From NCBI RefSeq assembly GCF_035920445.1, contig NZ_CP109162.1, forward strand, positions 3,596,001-3,660,000: a stretch of 64,000 bases of DNA, in the 5' to 3' direction. The position numbers and the translations under genes were made by a program. Numbering within the stretch: the stretch's first letter is position 1; each line of letters starts with the position of its first letter. The notes beneath the pieces are model-generated. The model worked only from the letters and a program-made list of their open reading frames with translations. It ran no database searches and was not told the origin of the DNA. Shown piece after piece: positions 9,628 to 18,508 of this stretch. This DNA is from Nocardia sp. NBC_01730. GTDB taxonomy: Bacteria; Actinomycetota; Actinomycetes; Mycobacteriales; Mycobacteriaceae.

Positions 9628-10503
9628 TCATCCGAGTTCGGCGAGCTGCGCTACCGTCGGCGCCATGGCGTCGATCCAGGCGGCGGGAGATCCGGTGGTC
9701 GGGGTAACGATGACGGCGTGCACGCCGAGCTTGGCGTAGTCGGCCATCTGCCGGACGAACTCGTCACGATTATCCGGATTCGGCCGCGGATTGTTGGCCA
9801 CGATGGTCTTGCGGATCTCGTCGTAGTCCCGCCCGGCCTCGTCGCAATGCCGCCGCAACACCTCCAGCTTGTGCTCGACGTCCTCGGGCGAGGAGCCGAA
9901 GAGGTTGCATGCGTCGCCGTATTGCGCGACCAGCCGTAGCGTCTTACGCTCCCCGCCACCGCCGATGAGCACCTTGGGCCGTTGGATCGGCTGTGGCGAG
10001 CAGAGCGTCTCGGCCAGTTGGTAGTGCTCGCCGTCGAATGGTCCGTTGTTCCCCGGATCCCACATCTGCTGGCAGATGCGCAGCGTCTCCTCCAACCGCT
10101 CGAACCGTTCGGCGATGGGCGGGAACGGCACGCCGAGCCCACGGTGCTCTCGCTCGAACCACGCGGCGCCGATACCCAGCACGGCCCGTCCACCGGACAG
10201 CACATCGAGCGTGGTGACGATTTTGGCAAGCAGGCCCGGGTGCCGATAGGTCACGCCGGTGACGAGAAGGCCGAGTTCGATGCTGGAGGTGTGCGCGGCC
10301 AGGTAGCCGAGTGTTGTGTAGCCCTCCAGCATGTTCGACTCCGCAGGCAGCCCGGTCGGCTCGATCTGAAAGTAATGGTCCATGAAGGACAACCAGGTAG
10401 CTCCGGACTCCTCCGCCGCGGCGCCCACCCTGGCCAGCTCACCGGCGATCGCGGTGGCACCGCCGTCGATGTCGAATATCGGTAGGTGAAAACCGAGCTC
10501 CAT
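9628..10503 (-). CDS. LLM-class F420-dependent oxidoreductase
   Basis: This 291-residue TIM-barrel enzyme belongs to the luciferase-like monooxygenase superfamily, TIGR03560-type F420-dependent branch by appearance. Visible marks are MDHYFQ, SIELGLLVTGVTYRHPGLLAKIVTTLDVLSGGRAVLGIGAAWFEREH and PKVLIGGGGERKTLRLVAQYGDACNLFG. The substrate is unknown. The start at 10503 is set by GAGGGAG upstream and by the family's usual start (MELGFHLP). Longer in-frame extension to 10764 has no family content and covers the promoter. Transcription is probably controlled by a MerR-family activator acting at 10541-10571. Confidence 0.9.
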   Translation of the reverse strand: MELGFHLPIFDIDGGATAIAGELARVGAAAEESGATWLSFMDHYFQIEPTGLPAESNMLEGYTTLGYLAAHTSSIELGLLVTGVTYRHPGLLAKIVTTLDVLSGGRAVLGIGAAWFEREHRGLGVPFPPIAERFERLEETLRICQQMWDPGNNGPFDGEHYQLAETLCSPQPIQRPKVLIGGGGERKTLRLVAQYGDACNLFGSSPEDVEHKLEVLRRHCDEAGRDYDEIRKTIVANNPRPNPDNRDEFVRQMADYAKLGVHAVIVTPTTGSPAAWIDAMAPTVAQLAELG

Positions 10504-10540
10504 CGAATGCTCCCTCGTGTATCGACAACCCTGAACCACC

Positions 10541-10571
10541 ACGCTACGACCTGGAGTGCACTCCAGGTCAA
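10541..10571 (-). promoter_or_regulatory. MerR-type promoter of the LLM oxidoreductase
   Basis: A perfect 22-bp palindrome (half-site GACCTGGAGTG, 10548-10569) sits in the spacer between a minus-strand TTGACC (10566-10571) and TAGCGT (10541-10546). The spacer is 19 bp, the overlong spacing that MerR-family activators correct by twisting DNA. The transcript would start about 30 bases before the oxidoreductase ATG. No MerR gene is adjacent; the only one in the window is at 35134-36192. Confidence 0.7.
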
Positions 10572-10593
10572 GTGGAGCTGATGCCGATTTGTC

Positions 10594-10862
10594 GTGCGCT
10601 ACCGCTTCGGCTCCCGCCTCCGAGCGGCCTGGGCAATCTTCTTCGACGTCGAAGTGGACAATGCCCTGCTCAGCGCCACCGCCCAAGCCCTGCCCTGGAT
10701 GCCGGTGGCACATCGCACCTCGACCGCGTCGCGAGAACCCTGTCCGAGCACGACGAACTGGCATTCGTCGCAGTCACCACCGGCCCAACAAACCTTGCCA
10801 CGCAAGCGATGCGCCCCGATCCCGAGGCGCTGCACCACTACCTCACGCAACGTGCGGTGGTC
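10594..10862 (+). pseudogene. Remnant of an Lrp/AsnC-family regulator
   Basis: Two overlapping frames together resemble the ligand-binding part of an Lrp/AsnC regulator. The first reads AIFFDVEVDNALLSATAQALPWMPVA; after a shift near 10700 the second reads HLDRVARTLSEHDELAFVAVTTGPTNLATQA, then HHYLTQR. The helix-turn-helix start and the usual C-terminal strand are missing; the frame instead continues into a hydrophobic segment (DLFVIGLLLGYSFAG) and stops at 10970. It is read here as a decayed gene, not a functional membrane protein. Confidence 0.5.
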
Positions 10863-11176
10863 GCCGCTGACCTGTTCGTCATCGGCCTGCTGCTCGGGTA
10901 TTCCTTCGCCGGCCGGATCCGCCGCTATCTGAGCCGCCGACAGGCACGCCACATCCCCGATGCACAGTGATTGCGGAAGAACGAGGTCAGTGCAGGCGTG
11001 CCGCGCCGGTCAACCACGCGGCACGCCGGGCGAGGCGCACCGTTGCGCCCGCCGTCACTGCGACCAGGACGTGAAGTCACTGTCCGGATAGCTCGGCAGC
11101 GGGGCCTTCACCGTTCGGACAAGCGACGCTGCCGGGCAGTGTCACTACTGGGGTCGACACCGCCCTCGCGACGAGT
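10863..11176. other. No gene recognised
   Basis: This stretch holds the tail of the decayed AsnC frame and about 200 further bases without a recognisable coding region or signal. Confidence 0.4.
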
Positions 11177-11620
11177 TCATTGTTCGGGCAAACGGCGGCG
11201 GCCACCGGCCACGTCGGCTACCAGATCAGTGTACCCATCGACGAGTTCGGCCAGCTGGTACCAATGTTTATGGGTATTGCCGCTGCGCGCGCCCTCGGCG
11301 TCGATGACCTGATTCGCGTCCACCCAGGTACGCGCCATCCGGTCCACCACCGCACCGAGGCTTTCGGTGTGCAGGGAGGCCCCGTTGCGGTGCTGTGGCA
11401 CCTCCTGGGCAATCCATTCATTGATGTCGTCGACAAGCTCGCTACGCCGACAGTCGATTTCGACTATCAAGGCAGCGTCCCCGACCTGCGCGCGACGCTC
11501 GTGCAGCTCGGCTAGCGCGTGCGCGGAACGAAGCAGCTCGCGGTCTTCGAAACGCCGCCCCTGGAAAGCGGATAGCAATTGCGGCGCGGTGGGCAATGCG
11601 CCGACTGTCGGCGCGCTCAC
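11177..11620 (-). CDS. DUF4254 domain protein (copy 1)
   Basis: This 147-residue, mainly helical, soluble protein belongs to the DUF4254 family, for which no function is known to me. Shared marks with the copies at 29861 and 54527 are an N-terminal LLSAF block, LAELHERRAQ, the ID...R..LVDDINEW segment, HTESLGAVVDRMA, YQLAELVDGYTDLVADVAGGRRRLP at the end. The start is GTG at 11620 just before APTVGALP. It stands alone between a decayed gene and the NmrA gene. Confidence 0.72.
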   Translation of the reverse strand: MSAPTVGALPTAPQLLSAFQGRRFEDRELLRSAHALAELHERRAQVGDAALIVEIDCRRSELVDDINEWIAQEVPQHRNGASLHTESLGAVVDRMARTWVDANQVIDAEGARSGNTHKHWYQLAELVDGYTDLVADVAGGRRRLPEQ

Positions 11621-11921
11621 CGCGAAACTCCGAGTTCACCCGACACCAACACTCTTTGTACCAACATAATTGGCTCTCGATTCGGTTATCCCGGTTATCG
11701 GATCGGTTGTCACAACTAGGCTAGCTGGATCATGCACGTGCCGATGCAAGAACGCAAGATTGCGTCCGCATTGAGGCGGTCAAGGCATCCTGACAGCGCG
11801 CGATGCCCACAACGTCTCCGCGGCAACAACTTCGGAGCCAATCCCGGGGCGGGGCACCGATGCCGCGCTGCCTCAGTGGTGTCGTCCCGATATCGAAGCC
11901 GCTACCGCACCGGGACATCCG
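11621..11921. other. Intergenic, no feature seen
   Basis: About 300 bases between two minus-strand genes. No terminator, repeat or coding frame was recognised; the stretch must hold the promoter of the DUF4254 gene. Confidence 0.4.
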
Positions 11922-12725
11922 TCAGCGGTAGTCAGCCAAGTGGTCGACCGCCCAGGCGGCGAAGGTGCGGGCAGGGACGCCGGTCACCGATTCCGAGGTG
12001 GGGCCGACCGGACTCGGATCCGTTCCGGCCTCGGCCCACAGGTCGAGCACCGGGGGGTAGAAGAACTCGGCCGCCTCCTCGTGGCTCAGCTCGACCAGCT
12101 CGACGGGTTCCGCGAGAGCGGCGGCAATGGCGTCGACCTGCTGCCGATGCGACAGGGATTCGGGCCCGGTGAGGGGGTAGATCTTGCCGATGTGGGCCGG
12201 ATCGTCGAGTGCGGCGATAGCCGATGCGGCCATGTCGGCCTCGTGGATCGGGGTCAGCTGCAGCTCCGGGAAGGGCAGGCGCACAACGCGTTCGGCTTTG
12301 ATGGTGGCAAACCAGGTGCGGGCGTTGGCGGCGAAGGCGCCCGGTCGCAGGATGGTCAGCGGCAGACCGGACTCCCGCAGGGGGCGTTCCACCGCAAGAT
12401 GCCGCGCGCCGATGAAGTTCTGATCGCTTGCCGCCGCGATCGACGACAGCAGCACGATGTTCGCGACACCGGCGGATTTCGCGGCATCGATGAAGCGGTC
12501 CACGCCCTCCTGCGCGGCGTAGTAGAAGATCCTGTCCACACCGTCGAGGGCGGTGGCGATCGACTTCGGATCGGCCAGGTCGAGGCCGACCAGTTCTACG
12601 CCGTCCGGCACGGTGGCCTCAGCGGGTTGGGAACTGGCCGCCCGCACCGATTTTCCGGCCGAGCGCAGCTGATCGATGACGGTGCGGCCGACAATGCCAC
12701 GGGCACCGGTGACCAGGTAGGTCAT
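11922..12725 (-). CDS. NmrA-like NAD(P)-binding protein
   Basis: The 267-residue atypical SDR has a TGARGIVG nucleotide loop at residue 6, FYYAAQEGVDRFIDAAKSAGV, and LTILRPGAFAAN, as in NmrA/QOR2-type NAD(P)H sensors or reductases. The catalytic YxxxK of classical SDRs is not evident. Its ATG overlaps the TGA of the TetR gene by ATGA, so both are translated from one message and the TetR protein is its likely regulator. A second NmrA-like gene with a TetR partner is at 51423-52998. Confidence 0.85.
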   Translation of the reverse strand: MTYLVTGARGIVGRTVIDQLRSAGKSVRAASSQPAEATVPDGVELVGLDLADPKSIATALDGVDRIFYYAAQEGVDRFIDAAKSAGVANIVLLSSIAAASDQNFIGARHLAVERPLRESGLPLTILRPGAFAANARTWFATIKAERVVRLPFPELQLTPIHEADMAASAIAALDDPAHIGKIYPLTGPESLSHRQQVDAIAAALAEPVELVELSHEEAAEFFYPPVLDLWAEAGTDPSPVGPTSESVTGVPARTFAAWAVDHLADYR

Positions 12726-13351
12726 GGAGTTTCTCCTTCGAAAGAGGAATCGGTGAGATGGGAAAGAATGCGACGCAACTGTTCGCCGTAGTGTTGCTCG
12801 AATTCCGCTGACTGCACGTCCATGGCGAATAACTCACGAACCTGCGCGGACAGCAGCAGTGGGGCGACGACCATCCCCATCACCGCGAGCTGAAAGGCCG
12901 CGGGATCGAGATCGGCGGCGATCTCACCCCGTTCTCGGCGGCGCCTGGTTATGACGAGATCGGCTTCGACGATCGGCTGCTGGTCGATGGACGGGGCCTC
13001 ATCGGACAGCCCTTGCCACATGAGCAAGCGAGTGCCGCGCGGATCGCGCAGCGCGTGGCAGAGGTAGTTGGTGACCACCTCGGTGAGCGGCAGCGCCGGA
13101 TCGGCGAAGGTGGCCTCCCGCTCCAACCAGCGCTGCCGAATCGCTTGGTAGAGGCCTTCTTTGCCGCCGAAATAGTACGTGATCAGCTGCTTGTTCACGC
13201 CGGCGCGCTCGGCGATGTCGCCGACCCTCGCGCCCGCGTAACCGCGCGCCGCGAACTCGTCGAAGGCGGCCTCCAGCAGACAGCGTTTGGTGCGTTCGGC
13301 ATCGCGGACGCGGTTGCCGGGATCCGGGCTGCGGTGAGCGGGCACCAGCAC
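12722..13351 (-). CDS. TetR-family regulator
   Basis: The 209-residue protein has a standard TetR N-terminal helix-turn-helix (RCLLEAAFDEFAARGYAGARVGDIAERAGVNKQLITYYFGGKEGLYQAI, residues about 24-72) and an all-helical ligand domain. It is the first gene of a two-gene operon with the NmrA-like protein. The start is uncertain, since the GTG at 13351 gives a 20-residue leader before the first helix. An AT-rich inverted repeat lies just upstream. Confidence 0.88.
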   Translation of the reverse strand: MLVPAHRSPDPGNRVRDAERTKRCLLEAAFDEFAARGYAGARVGDIAERAGVNKQLITYYFGGKEGLYQAIRQRWLEREATFADPALPLTEVVTNYLCHALRDPRGTRLLMWQGLSDEAPSIDQQPIVEADLVITRRRRERGEIAADLDPAAFQLAVMGMVVAPLLLSAQVRELFAMDVQSAEFEQHYGEQLRRILSHLTDSSFEGETP

Positions 13352-13361
13352 AGGCTAGCGC

Positions 13362-13385
13362 ACAATTTTACAAACGGCTAATTGT
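13362..13385 (-). promoter_or_regulatory. Candidate TetR operator
   Basis: ACAATT (13362-13367) and AATTGT (13380-13385) form a perfect inverted repeat with a 12-bp spacer, with AAAC/GTTT arms (13372-13375, 13384-13387) nested in it. It lies 11 bases before the TetR start in an AT-rich stretch that looks like the promoter. Confidence 0.4.
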
Positions 13386-13596
13386 TTTAGATGCATGGAT
13401 GATTACCTGGAAGTCGTTGGCGCGATGGGCGATCGGGCGTCGAATGGCAGGGCCCGAATCCACCGGCCTGCGGGACGGGGATTCATGACGTGCCGCAATT
13501 CGGGTGGTATGTACTGATCGGGCCGATTCGGCGGTTCGCCAGGCATAAACTGGAAATCGACCGCAGGGATCGCCGATACCGATATAGAGCAAGGCC

Positions 13597-16500
13597 ATGG
13601 TCGGTTCAGACCCGTTCACAACACAGCGCGACCGGCCTCCAGCTATCGAGAAAGAACTGGAGGACGCGGGTCTCGACGACCCGCAAGTGATCGGGCACGG
13701 CGGTTTCGGTGTGGTCTACCGCTGCAGGCAACGGGTGCTGAGTCGCAGCGTCGCGGTCAAGGTCCTTACCGCACGGCCGGAGTCCGAGCCGGAGAATGTC
13801 GAGCGGTTCCTACGCGAGCAGCAGGCCATGGGTGTGCTGTCCGGGCATCCGAACATCGTGCCCGTTCTGCAGGTGGGCACGACCCGCAGCGGGCAGCCGT
13901 ACCTGGTGATGCCGTACTACTCGTACGGCTCACTGGAGATCCGTATCCACCAACAGGGTCGTCTGACCTGGAACAACGCGCTCCCGATAGCGATCAAACT
14001 GTCCGGGGCCCTCGAGACCGCGCATCGGGCCGGGATCCTGCACCGCGACATCAAGCCGGGCAATGTCCTGTTCACCGACTACGGGGAGCCGCAACTCACC
14101 GACTTCGGTATCGCCCGCGTCGAAGGCGGATTCGAGACCATCACCGGCGTGGTGACCGGATCACCCGCGTTCACCGCGCCGGAGGTGCTGCGTACCGGCA
14201 ACCCGTCGCCTGCCTCCGATGTCTACGGACTCGGCGCGACGCTGTTCGCCATGATCACCGGCCACGCGGCCTACGAGCGCCGCTCCGGTGAGCAGATCGT
14301 CGCGCAGTTCCTCCGTATCACCGCCGACCCGCTGCCCGATCTGCGGCCCGAGGGCATTCCCGACGACGTGTGCGCCGCCATCGAAGCCGGCATGGCGCAC
14401 AGTCCGGCGGACCGTCCCCGGTCGGCGGCGGGGTTCGGCGAGTTGCTGCGCGATGTCCAGCGCACCCACGGCGGGCCGGTCGAGGAGATGGCCTTGCCCG
14501 TCCAGACCGACGATCACCAGGCGCGGTCGCCCGAGATCCGTAGTCCGCGGCTGTCGGTTCCGACCAGCCGACCCCCGCCCGCCCCCGAAACCGAGTTCCA
14601 CCCGGCGACGACCGCTCAGGCGCTGCTCTCGCGGGACAGACTGATCGACGCACTGCGGAGGGACCCGCGACCGCGGTTGGCCCTCATTCATGCTCCGGCC
14701 GGGTTCGGCAAGAGCACTCTCGCAGCCCAGTGGGCCGAGTACCTCGCCGAGACCGAGCGAGTCACGGTGGCATGGTTGAACGCCGACGGCGACGACGACA
14801 ACGTCCTATGGTTTCTCGCACACTTGATCGAGTCGTTCAACCGGGCGTGCCCCACGCTGATGCCCGACCTCGCTCTGGTACTCGAACAGGGGGACGAGGG
14901 AATTTCGCGCTACCTGCTCACCACGCTGATCGATACCATTCACGACCGTGGCGAACGGTTCGCCATCGTCATCGACGGCTGGCATCGGGTCACCGCGCCG
15001 GCCACTATCGCCGCCCTCCGCTTTCTGGTGGAGCGGGGCTGTCACCACCTGCAGATCATCATCACCAGCCGTTCCTACGAGGGACTGCCGCTCAGCATCA
15101 TGCGAGTGCACAACGAACTCGTCGAAATCGACGCCACGGCATTGCGTTTCGACGTCGACGAAGCGACGGCGTTCCTCGCCGGGCAGGGCGGTCTCGCGCC
15201 GGCCGACAACGAGAGCGCCACACTGCGCGACAGCACCGAAGGATGTATCGCCGCACTGCAACTCGCCTCGCTGTCGCTGCGCGAGCACCCCGACCCCGCA
15301 GCGCTGATCAGCCACATGACCGGGCGTCATCACACCATCGTCGAATACCTGGCCGAGAACGTGCTCGACACGGTGCAGCCGGAACTGCTCGACGTCCTGC
15401 TCGCCACATCACTTCCCGAACGGATCTGCGGCAGCCTGGCCACCGCACTGACCGGAGACCCGGACGGGCAGTCATTGCTGGAGGACCTCGAACGGCGAAA
15501 CCTGTTCCTGCGCCCGACCGTCGAGAACGATGAATGGTTTCGCTACCACCACCTGTTCGCGGAGTTCCTCCGGCAGCGACTCGAACGCGACCGTCCCGAG
15601 CGAGTGAACCAACTCCATCGGGCGGCCGCCGTCTGGTTTCGCGACCACGGGATGCTCAGTGAAGCCATCGATCACGCGCTGGCCTGCAGGGATGACGAAC
15701 AGGCTGTCGACATGGTCGAAGCAAAGGCCCGTGACCTCGTACAGGCTGCGCAGTTTGCGACATTTCTCGGCCTGGTCGCCAAACTCCCACCGGAGTCCGC
15801 CTGCGCACGTCCGGGGCTCCAAATGGGAGTCGCATGGGCGCACGCACTCCTGCGCAGGCCCACCGAGGCGCATGCGGCGCTGCGGCTCGTACGGGCGTTG
15901 GTCGAAGGGGCCGCGGGCAACCCAGATCTCTCCCGCGAGGCAGACCTCATCGACTGTGCGGAGCGAGCGTTCGCCGACCGCCTCGAGGGTGTGGACGCGG
16001 TGGTCACCGACTGTCTGGCGCACACCGACACGCTGGGTCCGTGGGCATTGTGCGCGGCCGCGAACCTCGCCGCATTCTCGGCGATCAGCCGATTCGACTA
16101 CGACCGATCTCGGGAATGGCACGATTGGGCCGCGCCCTACCTGCAGCAGACCCGCAGCTCGTTCAGCCTGATGTACAGCCATAGCCTGGTGGGCATCGCC
16201 GCGCGCGAACAACTCGATATCGCCGCCGCCGAACACAGCTTCCGCACGGCGCTACAGGCCGCCACCACCCATTCGGGCCCGGAGTCCTACGCCGCGCGCT
16301 TGGCCGCCGCCCTGCTCGGCGAGCTGCTGTACGAACGCGACCAGCTCGCCGAGGCCGAACATTTCCTGGACGAGGCCGGTCGACTGGGCATCGAGGGCAG
16401 CCCGATCGAATTCATGATGGCAAGCTACGCGACGGGTGCCCGAATGGAGGCACTGCGCGGAAACCGCGACGCCGCCGCACGACGCCTCGACGAAGGCGCA

Positions 16501-17007
16501 GAGGCCGCACGGGCCCTGAAGTTGCCGCGTCTGGCCACCCGCATCGCCAACGAACAGGTCCGACTCGGATTGACCAGCACTTTTGTGACCGAACCAGCGG
16601 TGGGTGACGGTGGTGTCGCGACACTGGCCGCGGAACTGCGCGAGGATTCCGCGATCCGGATGCTGATGCGATCCGGAATGCCCCGGCGGGTTACTGCCGC
16701 CTCCGCGCGCGCCTCGAAGTTGCACGATTCCATCGACGCCACCCGACGCCCACGAGCCGCGTCGCAAGCACAGCTACTGCTCGCCTCCTGCCTGGCGGCG
16801 TCCGGAAAGGTCGACCAGGCCAAGGACGCCCTTGTGCCGGTGTTGGCCAAGTACGCCGACATCGGCCTGATTCGGCCGTTGCGCGACGAGGGCCCGTGGA
16901 TCGCATCGCTGATTCGTGCCTTGCACAATGACCTGCGAGCAGGTCATTGGGAAGACGGGTGGCCGATCGTCCCACAGGCTTTCCTGCGGGGATTGCTGGA
17001 CGACTGA
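13597..17007 (+). CDS. pknK: PknK-type Ser/Thr kinase fused to MalT-like ATPase/TPR regulator
   Basis: This 1136-residue protein matches the domain order of M. tuberculosis PknK. Residues 25-285 are a Hanks-type kinase with GHGGFG loop, AVKVL Lys55, HRDIKPGN catalytic loop (His149-Lys153), DFGIAR (169) and TAPEVL. Residues about 350-600 are a STAND/MalT-like ATPase with Walker A APAGFGKST (about 366) and a DGWHR Walker-B-like segment. The rest is helical, TPR-like. No C-terminal LuxR helix-turn-helix is seen. It probably phosphorylates and senses through the STAND module to alter transcription or translation. The start ATG at 13597 gives 22 residues before the kinase core. A close paralogue lies at 21348-24800. 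Confidence 0.9.
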   Translation: MVGSDPFTTQRDRPPAIEKELEDAGLDDPQVIGHGGFGVVYRCRQRVLSRSVAVKVLTARPESEPENVERFLREQQAMGVLSGHPNIVPVLQVGTTRSGQPYLVMPYYSYGSLEIRIHQQGRLTWNNALPIAIKLSGALETAHRAGILHRDIKPGNVLFTDYGEPQLTDFGIARVEGGFETITGVVTGSPAFTAPEVLRTGNPSPASDVYGLGATLFAMITGHAAYERRSGEQIVAQFLRITADPLPDLRPEGIPDDVCAAIEAGMAHSPADRPRSAAGFGELLRDVQRTHGGPVEEMALPVQTDDHQARSPEIRSPRLSVPTSRPPPAPETEFHPATTAQALLSRDRLIDALRRDPRPRLALIHAPAGFGKSTLAAQWAEYLAETERVTVAWLNADGDDDNVLWFLAHLIESFNRACPTLMPDLALVLEQGDEGISRYLLTTLIDTIHDRGERFAIVIDGWHRVTAPATIAALRFLVERGCHHLQIIITSRSYEGLPLSIMRVHNELVEIDATALRFDVDEATAFLAGQGGLAPADNESATLRDSTEGCIAALQLASLSLREHPDPAALISHMTGRHHTIVEYLAENVLDTVQPELLDVLLATSLPERICGSLATALTGDPDGQSLLEDLERRNLFLRPTVENDEWFRYHHLFAEFLRQRLERDRPERVNQLHRAAAVWFRDHGMLSEAIDHALACRDDEQAVDMVEAKARDLVQAAQFATFLGLVAKLPPESACARPGLQMGVAWAHALLRRPTEAHAALRLVRALVEGAAGNPDLSREADLIDCAERAFADRLEGVDAVVTDCLAHTDTLGPWALCAAANLAAFSAISRFDYDRSREWHDWAAPYLQQTRSSFSLMYSHSLVGIAAREQLDIAAAEHSFRTALQAATTHSGPESYAARLAAALLGELLYERDQLAEAEHFLDEAGRLGIEGSPIEFMMASYATGARMEALRGNRDAAARRLDEGAEAARALKLPRLATRIANEQVRLGLTSTFVTEPAVGDGGVATLAAELREDSAIRMLMRSGMPRRVTAASARASKLHDSIDATRRPRAASQAQLLLASCLAASGKVDQAKDALVPVLAKYADIGLIRPLRDEGPWIASLIRALHNDLRAGHWEDGWPIVPQAFLRGLLDD
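16926..16949. repeat. Perfect 24-bp palindrome inside pknK
   Basis: Arms CAATGACCTGC (16926-16936) and their exact reverse complement (16939-16949) are separated by only 2 bases. The site lies in the last 30 codons of the kinase gene. It could be a protein-binding site or an mRNA hairpin, or chance from codon use. Confidence 0.6.
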
Positions 17008-17083
17008 ATGGGGTTGCCCCGGACGAAACGCGCGGGCCGCTCGGCCGCCGGACAGTCGAACCGCCGGAATCGCGCGCCACAAC

Positions 17084-18394
17084 TCACGGCACAGGTTGCG
17101 TTCCGCGCGTCTGATCCGTGTCGAGAATGTGCAGCACCCACCGGCCTTTGCCGTCGGCCTTCGCGCGGTACAGCCCGGTGTCGGCGGCGTCGAGCAGTGA
17201 CTCGGCATCCGCGCCCGCGACCGTCGTCACCACCGCACCGATGCTGATCGACATGTGTAGGCGTCGGTCGCCCACGGCGATCGGATCGACCAACGCCTCC
17301 ACGAGGCTGTTCGCCACGGTCGCGACCCGGTGGTCGCTCGCAGGCGGTGGAACCAGCGCGACGAACTCGTCACCACCGATCCTGGCGACCAGACACCCGG
17401 TTCCGCGCACGCTCTCCTGCAAGCGTGCGGCCACCGCGGTCAGGATCTGGTCTCCCGTTCCGTGGCCGTAGCGATCGTTCACGTGCTTGAAGCGGTCGAT
17501 ATCGATGAAGCACAGGCCCGCGCGGTCCCCATCGTGGGCGTCGACGATCATCGTGTCGATCCGATCGATGAGATGCCGCCGGTTCGGCAGTCCGGTGAGG
17601 GGGTCGTGGCGCGCCTGCCAGTGCAGTTCCTCGCGCATCCGGTGCTGCTCGGTGACATCTTCGCCGACCGCGAGCAGATAGTCGCCTTGTCCGTCGGCTC
17701 CCTTGACGAAGGTGATGGCGAACGACGCCCACCCGAAACTACCGTCGGCACGACGAATCCGCTGTTCCAGCTTCACCGTGCCTTCCCCGGTCGGGACCAG
17801 CTTCTCGTAGACGAGCGAGCGGATGCCGTCCCGGTCTTGGGGGTGAGCGAAGTCGTAGACGGAAATGCCGCGCAGGGTTTCGATCGGCACGCCGATTATG
17901 TCGGCCAGGCCTCGGTTGACATCCAGCAGTGTGCCGTCGGTGTCGCCGATGGCGATCGCGATCGCCGCGTTGTCGAAGACGGCGCGGAACCTCTCGTCGG
18001 CGGCGCGGTCTGCTTCCCACACGGCAGTCTCGTCGGCGTGCTGTCCTGGACGGCGCCGTTGCAGTTCGGCTTCGTAACCTTGCCCGATCGCGGCGAGCAG
18101 CGCCGCGAGCCGTGGGCCGGTCTCCTGGTCGGCACTTCGCTCGGCCAACCGGTACAGCACCTGCGCGGATGTACTCGGCACGTCCGGATCGACCAGCCCG
18201 GCTACTACCAGCGCCGAACCGATGCGAACGCCGACGCTCGCGTCGAAGTGTTCGCTCTCCAGACCAGCGACCAGCTCCTCGACCAGGCTCAGGAACAGGA
18301 CTTGCGGGTCGGGCACGGACACCGATCGCCCGGTGACGGACTGAAGCGAACGCCACCACAAATCGGCCAGTGCGCCGAACTCGATCCCTTCCAC
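17084..18394 (-). CDS. PAS-GGDEF diguanylate cyclase
   Basis: The 436-residue protein makes cyclic di-GMP from GTP. Residues 1-115 are a helical region unlike known sensors; about 130-255 is a PAS fold (FDNAAIAIAIGDTDGTLLDVNRGLADIIG, then WASFAITFV and GEDVTEQHRMREEL); about 265-430 is a GGDEF domain with DPLTGLPNRR, FIDIDRFKHVNDRYGHGTGDQ and an intact RIGGDEF active site. The RxxD product-inhibition site is not preserved: the segment before GGDEF reads VRGTGCLVARI. No EAL domain follows. The GTG start at 18394 has a GAGGGGG ribosome site. It is convergent with pknK. Confidence 0.92.
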   Translation of the reverse strand: MEGIEFGALADLWWRSLQSVTGRSVSVPDPQVLFLSLVEELVAGLESEHFDASVGVRIGSALVVAGLVDPDVPSTSAQVLYRLAERSADQETGPRLAALLAAIGQGYEAELQRRRPGQHADETAVWEADRAADERFRAVFDNAAIAIAIGDTDGTLLDVNRGLADIIGVPIETLRGISVYDFAHPQDRDGIRSLVYEKLVPTGEGTVKLEQRIRRADGSFGWASFAITFVKGADGQGDYLLAVGEDVTEQHRMREELHWQARHDPLTGLPNRRHLIDRIDTMIVDAHDGDRAGLCFIDIDRFKHVNDRYGHGTGDQILTAVAARLQESVRGTGCLVARIGGDEFVALVPPPASDHRVATVANSLVEALVDPIAVGDRRLHMSISIGAVVTTVAGADAESLLDAADTGLYRAKADGKGRWVLHILDTDQTRGTQPVP

Positions 18395-18508
18395 CGCAAC
18401 CCCCTCGCCTTCTGGTCGCTATAGCCCCCGACGCATCGTAACTACCTTTATGCAAGAACGTCGAGAAACTTCCACCCTCGACCATTCCCATGGTTGGGTA
18501 TAGCAGGA

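Noticed and set aside
10863..10970. Small membrane protein from the AsnC remnant frame
   Set aside because: The hydrophobic segment follows decayed regulator sequence in the same frame and has no start or ribosome site of its own.
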